Assembly (NCBI RefSeq): GCF_001514235.1 | Contig: NZ_KQ948924.1 | Coordinates: forward strand, 363,220 to 427,219 | From: Streptomyces caeruleatus | GTDB taxonomy: Bacteria > Actinomycetota > Actinomycetes > Streptomycetales > Streptomycetaceae | Length of the DNA: 64,000 bases | Direction of reading: 5' to 3' | Part shown: piece by piece, positions 58,537-64,000 of the stretch | Layout of the letters: every line of letters begins with the position of its first letter | Numbering within the stretch: the first letter of the stretch is position 1 | Made by a program: the position numbers and the translations under genes | Notes under the pieces: model-generated | Database searches by the model: none | The model's input: only the letters and a program-made list of their open reading frames with translations | What the model was told of the DNA's origin: nothing

Positions 58537-58819
58537 CGGTGACTCCGTAAGTCGTCGAGGGCTTCGTCAAGACGTACGAGAGGAAACTGCTGCGCCCGCG
58601 GGCGTCGCGAAGCCGCAGGATCGGGCGCGCGCCGAGGGCGCCCACTCGTTCTCATCTTCGAGAGGCGGGATGCGGCGGGCAAGGGCGGCACCGTCAAGCG
58701 GGTCAGCGGGTACCTCAATCCGTGGGTGGCGGCGTTCACCGCCCTGGAGGCCCTCAGCACCGCCCGCCTCAGACCTGTGTTCCGGACCACGCGGCGAGCG
58801 TCTGAGCCGGTCACGGTGT
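58537..58819. other. Gap between usp and phosphoketolase genes
   Basis: 283 bp with no gene recognised. It must hold the phosphoketolase promoter unless that gene is read through from the usp operon. A GC-rich dyad (GGGCGCGCGCC) near 58623-58633 is the only structure noticed; the 14-mer island box is not present. Confidence 0.45.
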
Positions 58820-59692
58820 TCACGCCGGCTGCGGTACCACGGCGACCGGACAGGCTGAGTGATGCAGTGCCCCGTGGGCGACGCGGCCGAGCTGAAGGCC
58901 GAGATGGCCGGTGCGGCGCTTGGCCCCGACGATCAGGAGATCGGCGTCGTACGAGGCATCCACCAGCACGCGGCGGGCGTGACCCTCGACGGTACGGCGG
59001 TGCAGCTCCACGTCCGGCGGGGCGTCCCGCAGGGCCTCGGTGAGGGTCTCCTCGGCGTGTCGCTCGTGCAGCCGGGCAGGGGTATCGGCCAGTAGGGGGT
59101 GGTCGGTGGTCTCGTGAGAGGGGCACCGCCAGGCCCGTACGGCCTCCAGGGGGACCCCCCGCCGCCGCGCCTCTTCGTAGGCGAAGCGCACGGCCGCCGA
59201 GTCCTCGGCGTTCTCGCCGACGGCCACGACGACGCGTCCGTGAACCGGGGGTGTCACCTGGTTGTCGTGGCTGCCGCGCAGCACGACGACCGGGCAATGG
59301 GCATGTGCGGTAACCGTCAGGCTGACGGAGCCCAGCAACGCCTCGGCCAGGCCGCTGCGGCCGCGGCTGCCGACAACGAGAGCGGAGGCGTTCCGGCTCT
59401 CTCGCACCAGGGCGTACTCGGGCTCCTCGAACACCGCGTCGGCGGTCACCTTCAGGTCCGGGTGGCGGGCATGGGCCCGTCGGACGGCGGCGCCGGTGAT
59501 CTCCTGGGGGAGCGGCTGCGCGGAGGGCTTGCCGAGGTCCCTGGCGAGTGCGGCGCCTTCGTATCGCTCCCACAGGCAGGCGTAAACCACCTGGAGCGGC
59601 ACGCCACGCAGTTCGGCCTCGTCGGATGCCCAGTCGACGGCGCGCAGGCTCGGCTCGGATCCGTCCACACCGACGACCAGAGGCAGGTCCAC
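58820..59692 (-). CDS. Universal stress protein, tandem UspA domains
   Basis: 290 residues. Domain 1: LPLVVGVDGSEPSLRAVDWA ... LVVGSRGRSGLAEALLGSVS; domain 2: VVVAVGENAEDSAAVRFAYE ... LIVGAKRRTGHLGLQLGRVA. The glycine-rich ATP loop is well kept in domain 1. GTG 59692 is preferred over GTG 59701 because GGGGAGG is then eight bases upstream. It lies 5 bp after the alcohol dehydrogenase gene and ends the three-gene operon started at 61651. Confidence 0.87.
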   Translation of the reverse strand: MDLPLVVGVDGSEPSLRAVDWASDEAELRGVPLQVVYACLWERYEGAALARDLGKPSAQPLPQEITGAAVRRAHARHPDLKVTADAVFEEPEYALVRESRNASALVVGSRGRSGLAEALLGSVSLTVTAHAHCPVVVLRGSHDNQVTPPVHGRVVVAVGENAEDSAAVRFAYEEARRRGVPLEAVRAWRCPSHETTDHPLLADTPARLHERHAEETLTEALRDAPPDVELHRRTVEGHARRVLVDASYDADLLIVGAKRRTGHLGLQLGRVAHGALHHSACPVAVVPQPA

Positions 59693-59697
59693 GGCGT

Positions 59698-60720
59698 TCA
59701 CCTCCCCGCGCCGAGGTCGAAGACGATCCGCGCCTTGACCTGGCCGCGCAGCACCTCGTCGATGGACTCGTTGACGGAGTCGAGCGGCCGGGTCTCACTG
59801 ATGACCCTGGTACGGCCGGCCGCGTGCAGCTGGAAGACCTCGGCAAGGTCCTGCCGGGTGCCGACGATCGAGCCGATCACCGAGGTGCCGTTCAGGACGG
59901 TGTCGAAGATCGGGACCTGGACGGTGCCGTGCGCGGGCAGGGCGACCATGACGAGCTTGCCGCCACGCCGCAGCCCGGAGTTGACAGCGGCGAAGGCGGC
60001 TTCGTCGACGGCCAGGGCGATGGCCGCGTGGGCGCCGCCGTGCCGCTTCAGGACCTCGCCCACGTCCTGTTTGCGGGCATCGATGACGAGGTCGGCGCCC
60101 AGTTCGGCGGCGAGTGCGAGCTTCTCGTCGGTGACGTCGATGGCGGCGACGGTCGCTCCGGTGATCTTCGCGTACTGGACGGCCAGATGACCGAGACCCC
60201 CGACGCCCGAGACCGCCACCAGCTGGGTCGGCTTGACGCCGGCGACCTTCAGCGCCTTGTACGTCGTCACACCGGCGCAGGTCAGCGGGGCCGCGTCGAC
60301 CGCGCTGATCCCCTCGGGTACCGGTTGGGCGAAGTCGGCCCAGGCCAGCATCTTCTCCGCGTAGCCACCATCGCAGCCGTAGCCGGTGTTGATCTGCTGC
60401 TCGCACAGCGTCTCCCAGCCGGACAGGCAGTGCTCGCACCGCCCGCAGGCCTTACCCAGCCAGGGCACGGCGACCCGCTGTCCGACGGCCAGGTGGGTGA
60501 CGCCGTCGCCGAGCTTCTCGACGAGGCCGACGCCCTCGTGGCCGGGTACGAAGGGCGGGTTCGGCTTGACCGGCCAGTCGCCCCGGGCGGCGTGGATGTC
60601 GGTGTGGCACAGCCCGGAAGCCTCGACCCGGATGCGGACCTGGCCGGGGGCGGGCTCGGGGTCGGGGCGGTCCTCGATGATCAGGGGCTCGCCGAAGGCT
60701 CGGACGACCGCTGCCTTCAT
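59698..60720 (-). CDS. Zinc-dependent alcohol dehydrogenase (AdhP type)
   Basis: 340 residues, MDR superfamily. Catalytic zinc ligands Cys in GLCHTD, His-Glu in PGHEGVG and later Cys; structural zinc CGRCEHCLSGWETLC; NAD loop SGVGGLGHLAVQYAK. It reduces acetaldehyde or other aldehydes, regenerating NAD under oxygen limitation. It sits between two usp genes on the same strand, 25 bp after the first. Confidence 0.92.
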   Translation of the reverse strand: MKAAVVRAFGEPLIIEDRPDPEPAPGQVRIRVEASGLCHTDIHAARGDWPVKPNPPFVPGHEGVGLVEKLGDGVTHLAVGQRVAVPWLGKACGRCEHCLSGWETLCEQQINTGYGCDGGYAEKMLAWADFAQPVPEGISAVDAAPLTCAGVTTYKALKVAGVKPTQLVAVSGVGGLGHLAVQYAKITGATVAAIDVTDEKLALAAELGADLVIDARKQDVGEVLKRHGGAHAAIALAVDEAAFAAVNSGLRRGGKLVMVALPAHGTVQVPIFDTVLNGTSVIGSIVGTRQDLAEVFQLHAAGRTRVISETRPLDSVNESIDEVLRGQVKARIVFDLGAGR

Positions 60721-60745
60721 GGGGTCAACTCCTCAAGGATGGTGG

Positions 60746-61651
60746 TCAGTTGTGGGCGACGACCGCGACGGGGGCCGTGGCATGGTGCAGGACCGCGTGG
60801 GTGACGGGCCCGATGTGGGCGCCGAGCGGGCTGCGACGGATGCGGCGGCCGACGACCACCAGGGAGGCCTCGCGGGAAGCGTCCACCAGTCGGATGCCGG
60901 GGCTGCCGGACGGTGTCTGCTCGGTGACCTCGACGTTCGGGTACTTCTTCCGCCAGGGCTGCACTGCTTCCGCCAGGACGGCGGCCTGCTGCCGGGCGAT
61001 CTCGTCATGGAACTGGGGGTCGGCGGCGAGGCCGTAGACGTAGTACGGGGGCAGGTTCCAGCCGTGGATCACCCGCAGGCCGGTCTCTCGGCGGGCGGCC
61101 TCCTCGAAGGCGAACTCGATCACCGAGTCGTCGGGGCTCATCGCATCGAGGCCGAGGACGACGGGGCGGTAGGGCGTGGCGGCCGAGGGGACGCCCGCCG
61201 GGTCCGCCTCGTGCTCGTCGGCGGCCTGTTCCCCCGGGCGGACGAGTACGACGGGCCGCTCGGCGTGGGCCACGACGGAGAGGCCGACAGAGCCGACCAT
61301 GAACCCGCCCACCCCACTCAGCCCACGCGAGCCGAGGACCAGCAGTTCCGCATCCGCGGCGGCCTCGGTGAGGGCATCGGCCGCCCCACCGGTCCGCTGC
61401 TCGGTGGTCACCTCGACGCCGGCGTGGCGCAGCCGGATTCCCTCGGCGGCCTCCCGGGGAACACGTGCGGTCCAGTGTGCCTGGGTTTCGGCACCGAGCA
61501 GCGGGGCCTGCGCCATGGGTTCCGGGACGGGCTCCCAGACATGGACGATCTTCAATGGCAGGCCGCGCAGCTTGGCCTCGCGGGCTGCCCACTCGGCCGC
61601 GGCCCGGCTTTCGGACGAACCATCAAGACCTACGACAACGGTGCGGACCAT
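60746..61651 (-). CDS. Universal stress protein, tandem UspA domains
   Basis: 301 residues: MVRTVVVGLDGSSESRAAAE with AEWAAREAKLRGLPLKIVHV, LVLGSRGLSGVGGFMVGSVG (ATP loop), and domain 2 VVLGLDAMSPDDSVIEFAFE ... VVVGRRIRRSPLGAHIGPVT. It heads the usp-adhP-usp operon, with a one-mismatch island box 81 bp upstream of ATG 61651 and GGAGG upstream of the start. Confidence 0.9.
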   Translation of the reverse strand: MVRTVVVGLDGSSESRAAAEWAAREAKLRGLPLKIVHVWEPVPEPMAQAPLLGAETQAHWTARVPREAAEGIRLRHAGVEVTTEQRTGGAADALTEAAADAELLVLGSRGLSGVGGFMVGSVGLSVVAHAERPVVLVRPGEQAADEHEADPAGVPSAATPYRPVVLGLDAMSPDDSVIEFAFEEAARRETGLRVIHGWNLPPYYVYGLAADPQFHDEIARQQAAVLAEAVQPWRKKYPNVEVTEQTPSGSPGIRLVDASREASLVVVGRRIRRSPLGAHIGPVTHAVLHHATAPVAVVAHN

Positions 61652-61732
61652 GATTCTGCCTCCTGATCGAGGATCTCTTACCAGCGTCGGCTCTGCGGTG
61701 TCGCCGTTGCAGGGGCCGCTGGTCCCCGGCCG

Positions 61733-61746
61733 GGACCGACCGGCCC
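61733..61746 (-). promoter_or_regulatory. DosR/OsdR-like box, copy 4 (GGGCCGGTCGGTCC on minus strand)
   Basis: 13 of 14 positions equal the island palindrome. It lies 81 bp upstream of the usp ATG at 61651, matching the spacing of the other copies. Confidence 0.65.
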
Positions 61747-61760
61747 AGCGGCCCCGGGTT

Positions 61761-62378
61761 TCACCGCAGCCAGGGGTTGCGGCTGACGAGCGACAACCGG
61801 GCCCATGCCCTGCCGAGTCCCCAGACAGCGCCGGCACCCACGGCGGCCAGAGCGATCAGGACGACCGCGTACACAGCGTGGTACTCGGCGAACGGGTTGG
61901 CCGACATGCTCGGCGAGCCGTCGGAGAGATGCTTGGCGGGCGGCCACTCCGCGATCCACATCAGCGCCATCATCGACGTGCCCGCGATCGCGGCCAGGCG
62001 CAGTCCGATGCCGAGGATCAGTGCCACACCGACGCCGAGCAGGCCGAGCATGAACAGCCAGTCCGCCCAGGCGTCCCCGGCCCAGTCGTGGAACGTCGAC
62101 TCCATCGGACCGGCCGCGACCCCGCTGAGGAAGCCCTTGGTGGGCGAGCCGCCGTCGATCCAGCCGTTGCCGGAACGGGTGGCGTATCCGAAGCCGAACG
62201 TCTTGTCGAGGAACGCCCACAGGAAGATGAACCCGGTCAGCAGACGCAGCCCGGCGAAGACATAAGCGCTCGTCGCGGTGGTGTCGGCCACCGCCTCGGC
62301 CGCCCTGGCCGTACGCAGGGACGGGAGGCGGAATCCCAGGTGCCGGTGCGGTTGATCGTGAACTGCCATCGTCGTCAT
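61761..62378 (-). CDS. DoxX-like membrane protein
   Basis: 205 residues, four hydrophobic helices: AGLRLLTGFIFLWAFLDKTF, ADWLFMLGLLGVGVALILGI, AAIAGTSMMALMWIAEWPPA and AVYAVVLIALAAVGAGAVWG. The first helix with its following FGFGYATRSGNGWIDG loop resembles DoxX/DoxD-type proteins of actinobacterial hypoxia genes. It may be a quinone-linked membrane subunit; the role is not proven. The start could be ATG 62378 or 62369; GAGGGGG fits the second better. Confidence 0.75.
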   Translation of the reverse strand: MTTMAVHDQPHRHLGFRLPSLRTARAAEAVADTTATSAYVFAGLRLLTGFIFLWAFLDKTFGFGYATRSGNGWIDGGSPTKGFLSGVAAGPMESTFHDWAGDAWADWLFMLGLLGVGVALILGIGLRLAAIAGTSMMALMWIAEWPPAKHLSDGSPSMSANPFAEYHAVYAVVLIALAAVGAGAVWGLGRAWARLSLVSRNPWLR

Positions 62379-62463
62379 CCCCCTCGGGCCGATTCGTTGT
62401 TGACGCCGTCCACTCTCGTGGCGCGGACATGCCGTCGCCGGATGCCGAAGGTCCGTGTCCCCA

Positions 62464-62477
62464 GGGCTGAACGGCCC
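62464..62477. promoter_or_regulatory. Weak DosR-like box (GGGCTGAACGGCCC)
   Basis: 11 of 14 positions match; outer arms GGGC and GCCC are kept. It lies 85 bp upstream of the DoxX-like ATG (62378), the same spacing as strong copies. Confidence 0.4.
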
Positions 62478-62851
62478 CATTCATGGGCCCTGTCGGCCTC
62501 CGAACCCACCCACCGGGCATCCATCGTCTCCACGAGAGGGGAGCTCGTCTTCCCGACACGGCCGAACTGCCGTGGCGGCGTACCGGAAGCACTAGCTGTA
62601 TTGATCACGATCGCAGCCGGCTGGCCCGTGTCCTCCGGCTTTGGGGCTGTCGGGAAGAGCGGCGCGCGGTTCGGTCGGCGTGACGTCGAGGACGGGCCGC
62701 TGGTCGGGGGTGCCGTAGCCGGCGTGGACGTGGGTACGTCGGTCAACGCGAGCAGGAAGTCCGCCTTCAGGTCCTCCGCCGGCCACGACGGACCGCCCGG
62801 CCGCACAGGGTGCCGAAGGGCTCCTGCGGGTCGCCGGGCGGCCCGGTGCCG

Positions 62852-62865
62852 GGGCCGGGCGGCCC
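62852..62865. promoter_or_regulatory. DosR/OsdR-like box, copy 5 (GGGCCGGGCGGCCC)
   Basis: 13 of 14 positions match the island palindrome. It lies 69 bp upstream of ATG 62935. The surrounding sequence is very GC-rich, so this match is less telling than those at 46449 and 56090. Confidence 0.5.
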
Positions 62866-62934
62866 ATGGCCCCGACGGTCGCACGTGCTCACGCTGGAAG
62901 TGGCAGCTCCGTGCGCACGACCTGGAGGCATCCC

Positions 62935-63399
62935 ATGAACGCACCCGTATCGACGAGCATGCCCCGGGCTCTGCCCGCCGAGCACCGGGAACGGCTGCTG
63001 GGGATCGCCCGCGAGGTGTCCTTCCCGCAGGGCGCCCGGATCTTCGAGGAGGGCGGGCACGCCGACCGGTTCTGGATCATCCGGACCGGCACGGTCGAAC
63101 TCGACATGCGTGTACCCGGCCGCCGGGCCGCCGTCATCGAGTCGCTCGGCCACAACGAACTCGTCGGCTGGTCCTGGCTGTACTCGCCGCACATCTGGCA
63201 TCTGGGCGCGGAGGCGGCCTCGCCGCTGCGGGCATACGAGTTCGACGCCGCCGCCGTTCGCTCGATGTGCCAGAGCGACCCCGAGTTCGGCCGGAGCATC
63301 GCCCGGTGGGTGGGCGAGGTCGTGGCCCATCGCCTGCAGGCGGCCCGTGTCCGGTTGCTGGATCTGTACGCCCCGTACGGCAGCGGGACCGTGCACTGA
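62935..63399 (+). CDS. Cyclic-nucleotide-binding-fold protein without HTH
   Basis: 154 residues, clearly a paralogue of the protein at 47709: LLGIAREVSFPQGARIFEEG, FWIIRTGTVELDMRVPGRRA, LGHNELVGWSWL, and SPLRAYEFDAAAVRSMCQSD. The cyclic-nucleotide cassette again lacks the usual Glu/Arg, and the DNA-binding domain is absent. GGAGGCATCCC precedes ATG 62935. It is followed after 50 bp by a CBS-pair gene, repeating the hydrogenase-region association of these two families. Confidence 0.82.
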   Translation: MNAPVSTSMPRALPAEHRERLLGIAREVSFPQGARIFEEGGHADRFWIIRTGTVELDMRVPGRRAAVIESLGHNELVGWSWLYSPHIWHLGAEAASPLRAYEFDAAAVRSMCQSDPEFGRSIARWVGEVVAHRLQAARVRLLDLYAPYGSGTVH

Positions 63400-63449
63400 C
63401 CGCGCTCTGCGCCGCAGATCGAACGGATCGAGGAGTTGGAGGAGTCATC

Positions 63450-64000
63450 GTGACCGGAACCCCGCACATCGTGCGTGACGTGATGACCTGTGACGTCGCC
63501 GTCGTCGGCCGCGCCGCCGCGTTCAAGGACATCGTGCGGACCCTGCAGGAGCGGAAGGTGAGCGCGCTGCCCGTGGTGGACGACGGGGACCGGGTCCTCG
63601 GGGTCGTCTCCGAAGCCGATCTGCTGCCCAAGGAGGAGTTCCGCGACAGCGACCCCGACCGGTACACCCAGCTCCGTCGGCTGTCCGACCTGGCGAAGGC
63701 CGGCTCGGTGACCGCGGGCGAGCTCATGACCCGCCCCGCGCTCACCGTCACCGCGGACGCGACGCTCGCCCAGGCCGCCCGGACCCTGGCACGGGCCAGG
63801 GTCAAGCGCTTGCCCGTGGTCGACACTGAGGGACGTCTGGAAGGTGTCGTCAGCCGGGTCGACCTGCTGAAGGTGTTCCTGCGGGACGATGAGGAGATCG
63901 CGGAGGAGGTACGGCGGGAGGTCGTGGCCTATCTCTTCCCTCTTCCCGCGTCGGCGGTGCGGGTCGATGTCCTCGACGGTGTCGTGCGCCTGGGCGGCCG
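63450..64000 (+). CDS. CBS-pair protein with BON domain (partial, runs off the window)
   Basis: 183 residues are visible: CBS1 (IVRDVMTCDVAVVGRAAAFK to VLGVVSEADLLPKEEFRDSD), CBS2 (AGELMTRPALTVTADATLAQ to VKRLPVVDTEGRLEGVVSRV) and the beginning of a BON-like module (VRVDVLDGVVRLGGR). It is close to the protein at 51098, including the LPKEEFR stretch. GTG 63450 has GGAGGAG seven bases upstream. Confidence 0.88.
   Translation, partial: MTGTPHIVRDVMTCDVAVVGRAAAFKDIVRTLQERKVSALPVVDDGDRVLGVVSEADLLPKEEFRDSDPDRYTQLRRLSDLAKAGSVTAGELMTRPALTVTADATLAQAARTLARARVKRLPVVDTEGRLEGVVSRVDLLKVFLRDDEEIAEEVRREVVAYLFPLPASAVRVDVLDGVVRLGG

Larger units (their letters stand above)
62379..62934. other. 556-bp divergent intergenic region with island boxes
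   Basis: No gene is recognised in this gap between the DoxX-like gene and the divergent nucleotide-binding-fold gene. It carries one box-like palindrome near each end, placed to serve each gene. The open frames seen on both strands have poor codon use. Confidence 0.55.

Noticed and set aside
58621..58660. Another island box before phosphoketolase
   Set aside because: GGGCGCGCGCC and nearby GC dyads do not match the GGGCCGGTCGGCCC pattern beyond base composition.

Overview
The window reads as chromosomal DNA of a high-GC actinomycete, most probably a Streptomyces. Codon third positions are almost all G or C, GTG and TTG starts are common, ribosome binding sites are of the GGAGG type, promoters carry TTGACA -35 boxes, and LacI, GntR and Ser/Thr kinase genes are abundant. 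Genus level is an inference from gene content; no rRNA or species marker is present. One tRNA-Pro(GGG) is present.

Layout. (1) 1-9.3 kb: end of an SsuBC-type ABC importer, an OmpA-like/TPR protein, a broken kinase/chaperone remnant, a secreted PL7 alginate lyase, a membrane Ser/Thr kinase, an FHA protein, a small secreted protein, tRNA-Pro and an HSL-type esterase. (2) 9.4-14.1 kb: a decayed operon for the lower gallate / 4,5-cleavage pathway (galB, galC, galD, an extradiol-dioxygenase fragment and a PcaK-like transporter) under a GntR/FCD regulator with a 22-bp operator. galC is frameshifted and the transporter carries a stop codon and a large internal deletion. (3) 14.2-22.4 kb: two LacI regulators, each next to a divergent oxidoreductase unit (a Gfo/Idh/MocA gene; PhyH + SDR + IolG + Gfo/Idh/MocA), with palindromic operator candidates. 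(4) 22.5-34.8 kb: a myo-inositol catabolic regulon. One arm is an ABC importer with isomerase/dehydratase and dehydrogenase; the divergent arm is iolC, an aldolase-like gene, iolB, iolD, iolA and a GntR/UTRA regulator. Both promoters lie in one perfect 17-bp inverted repeat. (5) 34.8-40.5 kb: DUF427 protein, aldo/keto reductase, NUDIX hydrolase, lipoprotein, LolD-type ATPase and a permease lacking its N-terminal part. (6) 40.5-64 kb: a hypoxia/dormancy island resembling the DosR/OsdR regulons of actinobacteria.

The island holds pyruvate phosphate dikinase, four universal stress proteins, a group 3b-like [NiFe] hydrogenase (Fe-S, flavin, small and large subunits plus maturation protease), two HTH-less cyclic-nucleotide-binding-fold proteins (one inside the hydrogenase operon), three CBS proteins, a flavodoxin, a GNAT-fused NDP-forming acyl-CoA synthetase, phosphoketolase, a zinc alcohol dehydrogenase and a DoxX-like membrane protein. 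The enzymes suggest energy and redox balance under low oxygen: acetyl-phosphate from phosphoketolase, ATP from acyl-CoA by the synthetase, PEP/pyruvate/PPi exchange by PPDK, and NAD(P)H/H2 exchange by the hydrogenase.

The most interesting signal is a 14-bp palindrome, GGGCCGGTCGGCCC. It occurs exactly three times, always between genes, with two one-mismatch copies and two weaker ones, mostly 70-95 bp upstream of start codons in the island. It looks like the binding site of a DosR-type regulator not encoded in this window. Next to the intact hydrogenase genes lies a truncated, multiply frameshifted hypF, so hydrogenase maturation must rely on a copy elsewhere or the enzyme is dead.
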